Assembly: GCF_016801865.2 (NCBI RefSeq)
Contig: NC_068939.1
Coordinates: forward strand, 179,644,792 to 179,708,791
Length of the DNA: 64,000 nucleotides
Direction: 5' to 3'
DNA from: Culex pipiens pallens
Taxonomy: Eukaryota; Arthropoda; Insecta; Diptera; Culicidae
The notes beneath the pieces were generated by a model. The model was given only the letters and a program-made list of their open reading frames with translations, was not told the origin of the DNA and did not search any database. Within the stretch, counting starts at the first letter, position 1, and every line of letters starts with the position of its first letter. The position numbers and the translations under genes are program-made. Positions 1 to 12,730 of the stretch are shown piece by piece.

Positions 1-2725
1 TTAAAGAAGTACATATATAAACTTAGTTAACTAAATAAAAACATTAATTTTGTTCTTAAAAACACTAGCAGCAACCTGAGTGATGGAACATTAGACGTAA
101 AAATAAAATTTGACCACTTTTAATCTGATTTTAGCAAGAAAAACGGTGACTATCACAGTCACCTCGGAATTCAAAATAAGAATTTTCAAAGCATCTGTTT
201 TTTTAAAACACTATTGAAAAAACTTTTTAACAAAAAATAGTGCAGGGACCTTGTGTGCCAAGTATCCCAGTATATGTTTTAAAAGTAATAATCTTTAGAA
301 AAACTGTAAAATATTCCAAAAATAAATTTAAATTCTATCAATGTCACCCCGGTTTACGATACTCAACAGTCGTAAAATTCACAATTTCCAATGCAAATTC
401 ACCGTTTCTCAAATAAAAAGTGGAAATCCGCTAACAGCCAAGAAATTCCCACCAATGAAAGCTTAGCCAAACGGTACGCCCTAAACTATTTATCCATTTC
501 CCATGGCATTAGACAAACCTTAACTAAAGATGAGTAAAAATTACAAGAAAATTATGCGCTCATTCTCATTTAGCAATTTTTAACAATAATTGTAACAATT
601 TGTAAACTATTTGGGTTTATTTTATGTTTATTTTATGTTAATTTTTTTTTGATTTTTTGCATTGAATTGAAATTAGTTAAATTTAGGGTTTTTTTTTTTT
701 TTTCAAAATCGATGCCCCCTTTCTCTTAATACTAGTAAAAATTGGGGGATATCGTTTTTTTTTTTAATTTTGATAAATTTTCTGTTGTAAAAAAAATCGA
801 ATTGATAAAAACCCACCATTTTTATATTTTTATCGGATTCATTAGTTTAACGACAATAATGTTTTATTTTTTAATCACACCAATTTTTCAAATATTTTTT
901 TTGATGGTTTACATTTATGCAAGGATTCTGAATGCTCCAAAAAGACTCATACATTCGCGAGCACAAATTGAACGCGACGCAAAACTGCTCTGATGTATTC
1001 CTACAGTTTGTCACTTCCACACCAATCGCTACTCTCTCTTTTGCTCCCCCTCTCACTCCAATCGGGTATATAGCTCAGCAAATGGCTCAAGGAGACCGAT
1101 TGCGTTATGTTGCTCAAAGCTGACTGAAATTGTTCACGATCGGCTTTGTTTTCATAATTTATTAAACTGCTTAAAATCAATGTTATCAAAAATATTTTGA
1201 ATTTTGTGAATAACACAACATTGTCATTGAGTTATTGTAGAAATTTTAAAAAGCTCCCACCGACTTTTCGAAAAAATCGCAATTTGACGACTTTTTTCTA
1301 ATTTTTCAACTCAAGTGGCCACCCTGCGCTGCGGTGCCATAATTTGGTTATGTTTCCCTCCCCCGTATTAGTGTTGTGGGTGGTGGATTGGGTTGCTGCA
1401 TTTTTAATTCCACCCAATTCCCGTGATTTGTGGACGACCGTGTGTGTCTGACGCAATTTAGCCGAGTGTGAAAGTATTTTTAGTTAATTGATGTTATAGT
1501 TGGAACTGAACGAATTAAAAATGCAGCGGTTTAGGGAGGGGAGAAAATAGAGTTTTAAAACAATACTCCACAACTTTTTCAAGAAGCTTCACACTGAGGA
1601 TGTCGATTCCCACTTAAACTCATCGGTATAATAAACCATACTCGAGAACCGTCAGAAAGCACGTTTTAGTTTCGCGTTAAAAATTTATGCCCCACATAAA
1701 ATCGCTTCATTCAAGTGTGCAGTTGCACGATAAATACAGTACGATTCCATGGAATCACTTCGAGTGCCATTTGATGGTGCTTTTCCTTCGGGATATCAAC
1801 TGAAGCTTTTTTTTCTTCTGTCTGATATAAAAATATCGCTAATGGACATCGTGGGTGCCGCGGTATCAAGCATCTGTTTTGACGAAACTATACTTTTGCT
1901 AAGTTATTCATTTTGTGTCTTTCATTTTGTGGAGCTACTTTTGTATGTGGACCTTTCGGAAACAATTGCTGTCGGAAGAGGAACGAATCTCTCTCGAGAT
2001 TCCTTTTTCCCATTATATATCATTTTCCCATTCAGAAAAGTCCTTTATGTAGCAGCAGCACCACCACCAGCATATGTGGGGGCATTTTTCAAGAAAACTT
2101 TTCTTTGATATGTGCCAGAAGCAGACGTGCCATTTAGTAGAATTTTGTTAGGGTTCCTATACAACGGTGCATTTATGTTCTTTTTTTTTCGCAGAACATT
2201 GTTCCTGACGTTTGCCAAGGCATGTGGAATAATTTATTCCATTATGAGAGATCATTCTTTTTTTTTCATTTTACTTGCTTTTAGAATGTTGGAGGCTGTT
2301 TCGGATTTTTTCGCGTAATTAGTAGAAAATTTACTACTCAAAAAAAAAAAAAAAACTGAAATGCAAACAGGCATAACAATTTTAAAAATTAGATTTGAAT
2401 ATTTTTGCTGTAAATCTTACAGTGCCAGATGTAGAGCACAAACGATGCGTGAAACAAAGCATCGTTATTGTGCAGGACAATTAATTTTATTTATTTGAAC
2501 GATGTAAAAAAATACGCCCAAACAGTGGCCTCGATTTGGGAGGCACGTAATGGTTCGTTGATTTTTATGTTATTTCGCTATGTGTAATAAAACACTGCAA
2601 ATTCTAAATTGTTTGAATGTGTTTTGAGAGCTGTCCTCAATTTATGTTCTAAATTATATTATTTAAAATGTTTATTTTTTGCTAGCAGAGTTTTTGATTT
2701 AAATAGAAAAAAAAAAACAAACTAA
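1..2725. other. AT-rich intergenic stretch, no gene recognised
   Basis: No coding region can be supported. Open frames at 742-993 and 1749-2108 have low-complexity, Phe/Leu/Ile-rich translations with no recognisable domain and no splice context. The only structured piece is a short transposon-end relic at 1259-1327, annotated separately. Poly-A and poly-T runs are frequent. Confidence 0.6.
1259..1327 (-). repeat. Relic end of a GTGGCCACCCTG-type DNA element
   Basis: This segment ends with tcaagtggccaccctg and is preceded by a gacttttt-rich stretch. Read on the minus strand it begins cagggtggccac, like the left end of the 1.5-kb element at 35451-36952. It appears to be a solo, diverged terminus of that family. 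Confidence 0.5.
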
Positions 2726-2850
2726 ACCCACCTACGTGGTTGGTGCCTTCCTCAAATTTTTTAATACGCATATTAACGTTGCACATCAACCAGAGCTTTT
2801 TGCACCAAGATTTCAAAAACAAAACTATGCAATTATTTGTCAATTTCATC
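2726..2850 (+). repeat. Dispersed-repeat leader adjoining the 9-bp array
   Basis: The motif cgtggttggtgccttcc at 2735-2752 recurs almost exactly at 24500-24517 (aggtggttggtgccttcc), where it opens another dispersed repeat. Here the following sequence runs straight into the 9-bp array, so the array may have expanded from the body of such a repeat. Expansion from this repeat is inference. Confidence 0.4.
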
Positions 2851-5800
2851 AATTTTGTAAATTTTGTAAATTTTGTAAATTTTGTAAATTTTGTAAATTT
2901 TGTAAATTTTGTAAATTTTGTAAATTTTGTAAATTCTGTAAATTTTGTAAATTTTGTAAATTTTGTAAATTTTGTAAATTTTGTAAATTTTGTAAATTTT
3001 GTAAATTTTGTAAATTTTGTAAAATTTGTAAATTTTGTAAATTTTGTAAATTTTGTAAATTTTGTAAAGTTTGTAAATTTTGTAAATTTTGTAAATTTTG
3101 TAAATTTTGTAAATTTTGTAAATTTTGTAAATTTTGTAAATTTTGTAAATTTTGTAAATTTTGTAAATTTTGTAAATTTTGTAAATTTTGTAAATTTTGT
3201 AAATTTTGTAAATTTTGTAAATTTTGTAAATTTTGTAAATTTTGTAAATTTTGTAAATTTTGTAAATTTTGTAAATTTTGTAATTTTTGTAAATTTTGTA
3301 ATTTTTGTAAATTTTGTAAATTTTGTAAATTTTGTAAATTTTGTAAATTTTGTAAATTTTGTAAATTTTGTAAATTTTGTAAATTTGTAAATTTTGTAAA
3401 TTTTGTAAATTTTGTAAATTTTGTAAATTTTGTAAATTTTGTAAATTTTGTAAATTTTGTAAATTTTGTAAATTTTGTAAATTTTGTAAATTTTGTAAAT
3501 TTTGTAAATTTTGTAAACTTTGTAAATTTTGTAAATTTTGTAAATTTTGTAAATTTTGTAAATTTTGTAAATTTTGTAAATTTTGTAAATTTTGTAAATT
3601 TTGTAAATTTTGTAAATTTTGTAAATTTTGTAAATTTTGTAAATTTTGTAAATTTTGTAAATTTTGTAAATTTTGTAAATTTTGTAAATTTTGTAAATTT
3701 TGAAAATTTTGTAAATTTTGTCAATTTTGTAAATTTTGTAAATTTTGTAAATTTTGTAAATTTTGTAAATTTTGTCAATTTTGTCATTTTTGACATTTTT
3801 GACAATTTTGACAATTTTGACAATTTTGACAATTTTGACAATTTTGTCAATTTTGACAATTTTGTGAATTTTGTCAATTTTGTCAATTTTGTCAATTTTG
3901 ACAATTTTGACAATTTTGACAATTTTGACAATTTTGACATTTTTGACAATTTTGACAATTTTGACAATTTTGACAATTTTGACAATTTTGACAATTTTGA
4001 CAATTTTGACAATTTTGACAATTTTGACAATTTTGACAATTTTGACAATTTTGACAATTTTGACAATTTTGACAATTTGGACAATTTTGACAATTTTGAC
4101 AATTTTGACAATTTTGACAATTGTGACAATTTTGACAATTTTGACAATGTTGACAATTTTGACAATTGTGACAATTTGGACAATTTTGACAATTTTGACA
4201 ATTTTGACAATTTTGGACAATTTTGACAATTTTGACAATTTTGACAATTTTGACAATTTTGACAATTTTGACAATTTTTACAATTTTTACGATTTTAACA
4301 ATTTTGACAATTTTGACAATTGTGACAATTTTGAAAATTTTGACAATTTTGATAATTTTGACAATTTTGACAATTTTGACAATTTTGACAATTTTGACAA
4401 TTTTGACAATTTTGACAATTTTGAAAATTTTGTCAATTTTGACAATTTTGACAATTTTGACAATTTTGACAATTCTGACAATTTTGACAATTTTGACAAT
4501 TTTGACAATTTGGACAATTTGGACAATTTTGACAATTTTGACAATTTTGACAATTTTGACAATTTTGACAATTTTGACAATTTTGACAATTTTGACAATT
4601 TTGACAATTTTGACAATTTTGACAATTTTGACAATTTTGACAATTTTGACAATTTTGTAATTTTGTCAATTTTGACAATTTTGTAAATTTTGTAAATTTT
4701 GTAAATTTTGTAAATTTTTAAATTTTGTAAATTTTGTCAATTTTGTCAATTTTGTCAATTTTGTCAATTTTGTCAATTTTGTCAATTTTGTCAATTTTGT
4801 CAATTTTGTCAATTTTGTCAATTTTGTCAATTTGTCAATTTTGTCAATTTTGTCAATTTTGTCAATTTTGTCAATTTTGTCAATTTTGTCAATTTTGTCA
4901 ATTTTGTCAATTTTGTCAATTTTGTCAATTTTGTCAATTTTGTCAATTTTGTCAATTTTGTCAATTTTGTCAATTTTGTCAATTTTGTCAATTTTGACAA
5001 TTTTGACAATTTTGAAAATTTTGACAATTTTGACAATTTTGACAATTTTGACAATTTTGACAATTTTGATAATTTTGACAATTTTGACAATTTTGACAAT
5101 TTTGACAATTTTGACAATTTTGACAATTTTGACAATTTTGACAATTTTGACAATTTTGACAATTTTGACAATTTTGACAATTTTTACAATTTTGACAATT
5201 TTAACAATTTTGACAATTTTGACAATTTTGACAATTTTGACAATTTTGACAATTTTGACAATTTTGACAATTTTGACAATTTTGACAATTTTGACAATTT
5301 TGACAATTTTGACAATTTTGACAATTTTGACAATTTTGACAATTTTGTCAATTTGGACAATTTTGTCAATTTTGACAATTTGGACAATTTTGACAATTTT
5401 GACAATTTTGACAATTTTGACAATTTTGACAATTTTGACAATTTTGACAATTTTGACAATTTTGACAATTTTGACAATTTTGACAATTTTGACAATTTTG
5501 ACAATTTTGACAATTTTGACAATTTTGACAATTTAGACAATTTTGACAATTTTGACAATTTTGACAATTTTGACAATTTTGACAATTTTGACAATTTTGA
5601 CAATTTTGACAATTTTGACAATTTTGACAATTTTGACAATTTTGTAAATTTTGTAAATTTTTAAATTTTGTAAATTTTGTAAATTTTGTCAATTTTGTCA
5701 ATTTTGTCAATTTTGACAATTTTGACAATTTTGTCAATTTTGTCAATTTTGTCAATTTTGTCAATTTTGTCAATTTTGTCAATTTGTCAATTTTGTCAAT

Positions 5801-6645
5801 TTTGTCAATTTTGTCAATTTTGTCAATTTTGTCAATTTTGTCAATTTTGTCAATTTTGTCAATTTTGTCAATTTTGTCAATTTTGTCAATTTTGTCAATT
5901 TTGTCAATTTTGTCAATTTTGTCAATTTTGTCAATTTTGTCAATTTTGTCAATTTTGTCAATTTTGTCAATTTTGACAATTTTGACCATTTTGAAAATTT
6001 TGACAATTTTGACAATTTTGACAATTTTGATAATTTTGACAATTTTGACAATTTTGACAATTTTGACAATTTTGACAATTTTGACAATTTTGACAATTTT
6101 GACAATTTTGACAATTTTGACAATTTTTACAATTTTGACAATTTTTACAATTTTGACAATTTTTACAATTTTGACAATTTTTACAATTTTGACAATTTTA
6201 ACAATTTTGACAATTTTGACAATTTTGACAATTTTGACAATTTTGACAATTTTGACAATTTTGACAATTTTGACAATTTTGACAATTTTGACAATTTTGA
6301 CAATTTTGTCAATTTTGACAATTTTGTCAATTTGGACAATTTTGACAATTTTGACAATTTTGACAATTTTGACAATTTTGACAATTTTGACAATTTTGAC
6401 AATTTTGACAATTTTGACAATTTTGACAATTTTGACAATTTTGACAATTTTGACAATTTTGACAATTTTGACAATTTTGACAATTTTGACAATTTTGACA
6501 ATTTTGACAATTTTGACAATTTTGACAATTTTGACAATTTTGACAATTTTGACAATTTTGACAATTTTGACAATTTTGACAATTTTGACAATTTTGACAA
6601 TTTTGACAATTTTGACAATTTCGACAATTTTGACAATCTTGTCAG
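2851..6645. repeat. 9-bp satellite array 1 (GTAAATTTT / GTCAATTTT / GACAATTTT), about 3.8 kb
   Basis: The array has about 420 head-to-tail 9-bp units. It is built of blocks: GTAAATTTT (2851-3775), a mixed transition, GACAATTTT (3900-4660), a short GTAAATTTT block, GTCAATTTT (4736-4995), GACAATTTT (4996-5640), and then the same GTAA, GTCA, GACA order again (5641-6645). Because 9 is a multiple of 3, several frames on both strands stay open for hundreds of codons as three-residue repeats; these are artefacts. The variant blocks indicate local homogenisation by slippage or unequal exchange. Confidence 0.98.
4680..6645. repeat. Higher-order duplication of about 950-960 bp inside array 1
   Basis: Rare variant units recur in the same order one period apart. 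A 10-base run with five Ts (gtaaatttttaaa) lies near 4716 and 5652. A unit missing one T lies at 4829 and 5781 (952 bp apart). A gataatttt unit lies at 5068 and 6029 (961 bp). A tttttacaat variant is near 5180 and 6122, and a gtcaatttggac pair is near 5346 and 6325. The second half of the array is therefore a block duplication, later modified by gains and losses of 9-bp units. Confidence 0.8.
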
Positions 6646-8666
6646 TTACGAGATGAGAATTACAAAATTTTCAAGACAGGATTTCGGTATTTGAAATTTT
6701 GAATTTTTTTAAAGGTATATGAAATTTTGAAAATTATTTGATACAGTTTTTTTAAGACAGTCACATTCTTTATATTTCATACCTGAGAACCATTCTTAAA
6801 TCCAGTGGACACTTCTTTTTAATTTTTAAAATCCATTGTGAATAATTTTCGAAAATTTCTCATTGAAGTTAAAAGTACGAATCACATAACAATTCTCACA
6901 ACATTAAACAAAAAGTGCTCAATCTTTCAGCGCGCTAAATCCCCGTACTTTGAACCGTGATAAACTGCCATCGACGTTCCACCTGTTTCCACTCGACAGA
7001 AATTAAGCCTCGGGTCGGGGGTCTGGCCAAGCGAGTTTCCGTCCACCAAACGAGATTTGATTCGGATTGGAAAGGATTGAATTACCATAAATGAAGAGAA
7101 CGAGAGTTGGAAAAAAATACACCTAGATTGCATTTTCCGCCGTCAGTTCCATCCAGGGGTTTTCTCCGCTTGCAATTTCCATTTTCTGTTGAATATTTCA
7201 ACTCAACCAAACCAACAACGACCGAAATAAAAAAAAAAGAGACAAAAACGGCTTGCCTGCCTGCCTGCGATGATGACCGGACTCTGGAGGTGGATTTGCA
7301 TTTGCAGGGACCTGATGATGCAGATTGAACTTGCACACACCCACCAGGGTCGCACCTTATAAATAGATCCACTCCGTTTGGGTCACCTGCATATAGATGG
7401 CGCGCGCACAGACCTGCTGTCACTTGGCACATTCCGCGCGATGGTAATGAATGTTCATTGTTTGGCTGACTGGACATGATGGGAAGTGAACATTGTTGCA
7501 CTGTTTGACATTGGGTTATTTGAATTCTGTGTTACAACAGGATCGAGCTGGAATGAATCCTGTCAAAAATGGTCATTTTGAATGTAGATAAGTTCGATTT
7601 ATGTCCGCAGTAAACAGCGTGGCGCTGTTTTGACCTTACTCTTTTAACTTGTTCTAACGCTGGAGTTTGTTAACATTTATGATGGTTTGTGTTTGGTAAA
7701 ATGCTCACCAGATTGCGCTAGTACTATCAACTATCATGGCCAGTATAGTCTGTTTGTCTTTGATCCACTACGAAACACTACGAAAATTCTTGATCAACGA
7801 GTGTCAACAAGTGTGATGAGAACGCATCCAACACGAATTAGCAACCATAACCCAGCGAATGCCTTCACTCCAAATGACGAAACGGCTTAAAGTACACAGA
7901 CCAAAGTGGTCGCAATCGCTTTAATGCACCCACATCGCATTAGGGCGTAATCCTGAAACACTTTCCCGCGTGTAGCCCAACCGGAGTGGACCCATCGTGA
8001 TATGGGTCGGTCCTGCAAGACCCAAAATTTATCGTCTCATAAAGTGAGTCGTTTTTATTATTCACCAAGCTGAGCTGAGAGGATGAAAGTATACGGGGAA
8101 AAGGGTAAAGGATAGACGACGACCTTTCTCGAAGCATTTTTTGGCACACATTGTTGGGATCATCTGGGAATTCTGGAATTCAAAACATTGTCAAAAGGTT
8201 TCGCTAAATTGAAACCAAATTTGAGTAAGTTTATTACACAAACAAAAATCTGAACCTCAGCAACGTAATTTGTGAACGAGCCCTCTACCACTTCCCTTTT
8301 AACTGCCATTATAGGTTGCGTAGAGTAGATAAAGCACTCGTCCATCTTATGGGAGGGCAACAAAAAAGTCGAGTCAGCAGAAAAACAAACAAATTTCATT
8401 TTGCCATGCAGGAAGCAGAACTAATTACCTGAACCATTTTTCATTCCAGAAATGGAAGGATGCGGGCAGGTAAACGATCCGTTGTTGCCAAGTCGGTATC
8501 GGTCGAAAGGCTAAATTTCGTGGAATAGTCAGCTTTTGATGTGATGGAAATGCTTCCGGTGAACTATGTAGAGAAGTGGGACAGCTTATGAAGGGAAAAT
8601 TCGTCAAGAAGATTAAACTTCCGAATCGTTTCAGAATGGAAATTCTGAAAATTTTTGGTTTAGACT
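6646..8666. other. Unique-looking intergenic DNA, no gene recognised
   Basis: The composition is more balanced than the flanking satellites, with GC-richer patches near 6940-7450. The longest minus-strand frame (7082-7501, 139 codons) gives a mixed translation with no domain, no paralogue in the window and no splice context. I could not assign a function to any part of this stretch. Confidence 0.5.
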
Positions 8667-9235
8667 GACAGAAAAGACAGAAAAGACAGAAAAGACAAAA
8701 ACGACAAAAACGACAAGACCGACAAAAACGACAAGAATGACAAAAATGACAAAAATGACAAAAATGACAAAAATGACAAAAATGACAAAAATGACAAAAA
8801 TGACAAAAATGACAAAAATGACAAAAATGACAAAAATGACAAAAATGACAAAAATGACAAAAATGACAAAAATGACAAAATGACAAAAATGACAAAAATG
8901 ACAAAAATGACAAAAATGACAAAAATGACAAAAATGACAAAAATGACAAAAATTACAAAAATTACAAAAATTACAAAAATTACAAAAATTACAAAAATTA
9001 CAAAAATTACAAAAATTACAAAAATTACAAAAATTACAAAAATTACAAAAATTACAAAAATTACAAAAATTACAAAAATTACAAAAATTACAAAAATTAC
9101 AAAAATTACAAAAATTACAAAAATTACAAAAATGACAAAAATGGCAGAAAAGACAAAAATGACAAAAATGACAAAAATGACAAAAATGTCAAAAATGACA
9201 AAAATTACAAAAAACGAAAAAAATTACAAAAAGTA
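8667..9235. repeat. 9-bp satellite array 2 (AAAAATGAC / AAAAATTAC)
   Basis: About 63 units of 9 bp. The left edge is degenerate (gacagaaaa, gacaaaaac units, 8667-8735). It is followed by an AAAAATGAC block (8739-8948), an AAAAATTAC block (8949-9130) and a terminal AAAAATGAC block. On the minus strand the units read GTCATTTTT and GTAATTTTT, one substitution away from the array 1 units. Confidence 0.97.
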
Positions 9236-10214
9236 AAAGAATAAAGCAATAAAATCATATATTCATAAAATCACACCCTTCTAGTTTAGCCACCAATCAA
9301 CGAAGGAGGGGCTTTTAGAGCTTCCCGCAAAGTGCATAGTGTTCAAAAACAGTGCACTAATTTTCTCGTTGAGTTCCATTATTGGCACGAGACTGGGCGT
9401 AATAAGCTGAATTATTAATAATGGCAAACGCAGAGTGGGGTAAAACGCGGCCAAACGCCCTCGTAATGAGCTTTTGTTATATATCAATAAAGGGAATAAA
9501 ATGACAAGGAAAAAAGTGGTTTTCGAAGAAAAGTTTTAAATCATTTTATTTATTTTTTAAATAGCTCCTGCATTGTAAGTTGTACGATTTTTTATGTGTA
9601 ATATAACTTTATTAGAAATTGAGTTTTTTCTTTCCGTGCATAAGCTCTGACGTTGATTTAAATGCAGGGTATTGATTTTTCTAGTAATTATATTTGGTTT
9701 AATTGAAGTGGAAGCTAATTTGTGAAATTTAATAAAGCAGCTCAATTTTTTAATTGTCTTTAATAGCAAATAAAGCAAAGAAGAAGATTCAAATGGAATT
9801 CTTCTGTAGTTTCAGCTGAACGAATATATCAAGATAATTGCTTTATATGAATTTGACAACACTTCTTTTTTGCCATATTGAATTTTTTGGTACACCATAG
9901 ATATAAATTAAACAAATAATATTCATTACACATCTTTGAAAATATTCATTAAAATAAATTAGGTCATATCTGTTTACACCAGCTTTCTTTTGAGAAAATA
10001 CCTATATAAAAAAACACTTTTGAGTAAAATGTTTTTATTTACAATTTTTTGTCTGTGCTCCCACTCAACTGCTCTCCATTCTCCATCACTCACAAACAGG
10101 AAACCAGCAATCGAAGGCAAAAGTAAAAAAACGACTTCTCCGTTAAAGTACGACGATATTGAATCTTCACTTTTCCGCTTCGTTGGCATCTCGCAATACA
10201 AGAAAGCTTCCCTC
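9236..10214. other. AT-rich intergenic DNA, no gene recognised
   Basis: Nothing beyond low-complexity AT sequence is seen. Opposite-strand frames overlap at 9974-10256 but their translations show no domain. Confidence 0.5.
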
Positions 10215-10658
10215 CCTGGGCAGACGGTAATAACAAAATTCATGCCATTTCAATAACAAATATTGTTAAAATAGCAGAAAGTGTTATGGAATCTTCTTGA
10301 AAAATCCATTTTTGCATAAGGGTTTAATAACAGTTTATGTTATCATAGCAAAATTTGTTATTGGTCTGATATTGGTTGAAAGCCAACACAACTTTGGAAT
10401 AACATTTTTTGTTATGGAAGAATACCTTCAACTGTTATTAGGATGATCGGAGTTGTTAAAATAACAAAAAATAGTAACAAAGATTTGTTAGAAGAATAAC
10501 TAAAAATGTTAATAGTCTGTTATTACAATAACAATCCAATAACAAAAAATGCATAACGACGAATAACAAATCTTGTTATAAATAACATAAAATGTTATTG
10601 GCTCAGTATTTTCAAATATCAACAAATGTTATTCCCAAGTTATTTCCGTCTGCTCGGG
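10215..10658 (+). mobile_element. 444-bp MITE, cctgggcagacgg family, copy 1
   Basis: The left end cctgggcagacggtaataac mirrors the right end, which on the other strand reads cccgagcagacggaaataac. The 2-bp flank TC is duplicated on both sides (10213-10214 and 10659-10660). The interior is rich in short ttgtta/taacaa inverted motifs and has no coding capacity. The ends and the right internal part match the 2224-bp elements at 52.6-60.9 kb, so this is a short member of that family. The superfamily is unresolved. Confidence 0.88.
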
Positions 10659-12079
10659 TCAGCATTTCATAAGGAAGGCGCCAGTTATTGACATCGAGGA
10701 GTTTCATCATAGCAGCGATATAGAATGAACCCCAATGAATGTTGAACTCGGTCGAACTGGTGGTGGGGTTTGTCTTCCCTTTTAAGATCCAATTTTCCTC
10801 AAGTGGCCCTCGTTCGATCCATTAGGCAGAGGGACATTGCAAGTGATCGGCGGTGATGGAAATGGTTTTGGTTGTGGGTGTTGGAGTGTTTTGGATGAAG
10901 TTTAGAAGACAATAAAAAGTTCGGAAAGGTGAATAACTTGATCTACAAAATTAAAGTCTATTTCGAGAACTGAGAAGGGGGAGAAGAAAAAAGTGGGATG
11001 ATTGAAGGCAATTTTAAGATCTGATGAAGTGTCAAAGATAAGCCTGAGCTGTTTCTATCTTTATATCCGTGAGCTAGAAATTCCCACATCCATTAGTGGC
11101 ATTTCTCACTCGGAACAAGTTTGTCCACTTACCGGCGTAACATTCCACTTTACGGATATCCTACCCGGCGTGGCCCACAGACGGATCAAAAATAAACCCA
11201 GGCTAGAATTTATCATTTCCCATAAATCAGAACTCCGAACCGCATCGCATAAGTAAGAGTCCTATCGCCCAAAGCGAGGGGTTTTCTTTCCCCTGAACCC
11301 AATCCCAATCCTCGTCGGTTACGTTCGCCTTCCTCAGACGTCCATTCAGCTGGAAATAAACGCGGTTGCTCAACTCTTTTTTCTTTCCTACTACACCGCC
11401 GCAGTGACTACTAAAATTTATGTAGATTTCATGTCATTTGTGTTGGAGAAGGACTCGCTTGTCCCAGGGTCGTCGTCGTGTCGGTTCTGTCCGAACTCGT
11501 ACCAATTATACCGTCTGGTCCCGGTTGTTTGGGGAAGTTTTATTTGCTTTGAATCCTTTTTTTTCTCTCTCTGCAGCATCGTCCCACGTGGAAAAAAGGC
11601 GGCTCCTTCCCTCCAACAAAGCAATGGAACGAAAAAGTTCTCACAAAGTCAACAGGCAGGCACGGAGTGGTGTCCAGAGAAGAAAAACATCGGAATCTTG
11701 ATGGGGGGCTATACAGAACATGTTTGCGTTCCGTGGGTGTGGGGTGATTAAAAAAGATGACCAGCATTTTAATTTCAAATCATAGGTCAAACTAAGGTTT
11801 GCACCGTCCTTAGTTAACCCTCTAAGAATCCACCCCGCCCATATGTTGCAAATCTTATAACATTCTTCAAAGATGACAAACGACTTTGATGTCTTCGGCA
11901 AAGTTGCTCATAGAGAAGAAAATTGACGAGTAGAAATGAACCAACTTAAACTTCATTTTGTGAGTGACTTTGGGTAATTCTCTACATACTCACACGAAAT
12001 TGGAAAAAGTTGCCTTCTTTGATTTTCGTGAAACGTTGTCTTAAGGGGCAACTTTTGTCCCTTGATCACGAATCCGAGT
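10659..12079. other. Intergenic DNA between two MITE copies, no gene recognised
   Basis: The stretch is moderately GC-balanced. Open frames on both strands around 11400-11900 overlap each other and show no conserved domain. No splice sites or repeat ends stand out. Confidence 0.5.
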
Positions 12080-12526
12080 CCCGGGCAGACGGTAATAACA
12101 AAATTCATGCCATTTCAATAACAAATACTGTTAAAATAACAGAAAGTGTTATGGAATCTTCTTGAAAAATCCATTTTTTCGTAAGGGTTTAATAACAGTT
12201 TTTGTTATCATAACAAAATTTGTTATTGGTTTGGTATTGGTTGAATGCCAAAAAAACTTTGGAATAACATTTTTTGTTATTGAAGAATTCCTCAAACTGT
12301 TATTGGGATGATCGGATTAGTTGTTAAAATAACAAAAAATAATAACTAAGATTTGTTCGAAGAATAACTAAAAATGTTATTAGTCTGTTATTACAATAAC
12401 AATACAATTACAAAAAATTCATAACGACGAATAACAAATCTTGTTATAAATAACATAAAATGTTATTGTCCAAGTATTTTCAAATATCAAGAAATGTTAT
12501 TCCCAAGTTATTTCTGTCTGCTCGGG
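12080..12526 (+). mobile_element. 447-bp MITE, cccgggcagacgg family, copy 2
   Basis: This is the same family, orientation and length class as the copy at 10215-10658, with visibly close identity throughout. It begins cccgggcagacggtaataac and ends with gtctgctcggg. The flanking dinucleotides differ (GT left, GA right), so the target duplication is not clean here. Confidence 0.88.
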
Positions 12527-12730
12527 GATCCATTTTTCGATATCTCGTGACTGAGGGGCGAAACGACCCCTTTCATTTTTGAACATGCGAAAAAAGAAAA
12601 AGTTTTGAAAATTCTGCCGTTTTTTTGTTACTTAACTTTGATAATTTTTTGGAATATGTCATTCTACAGGAAATTTTTATGTGTAACCCAGAAGGGTCAT
12701 TTTTCGTTTAGACCAAAAATTTTCATTTCA

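Noticed and set aside
2851..6645. CRISPR-like regular repeat array
   Set aside because: The repeats are contiguous 9-mers without spacers, and the DNA is from an animal nuclear genome.
2682..6694. Very long open frames (up to 530 codons) on both strands encoding three-residue repeats
   Set aside because: They are produced by the 9-bp period, which keeps several frames open at once. Translations are pure repeats, exist on both strands and overlap fully.
7082..7501. 139-codon minus-strand frame
   Set aside because: No domain, no splice context and an improbable mixture of low-complexity pieces.
8425..9236. Open frames of up to 174 codons across array 2
   Set aside because: Same artefact of a 9-bp repeat. 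The non-repeat parts have no recognisable domain.
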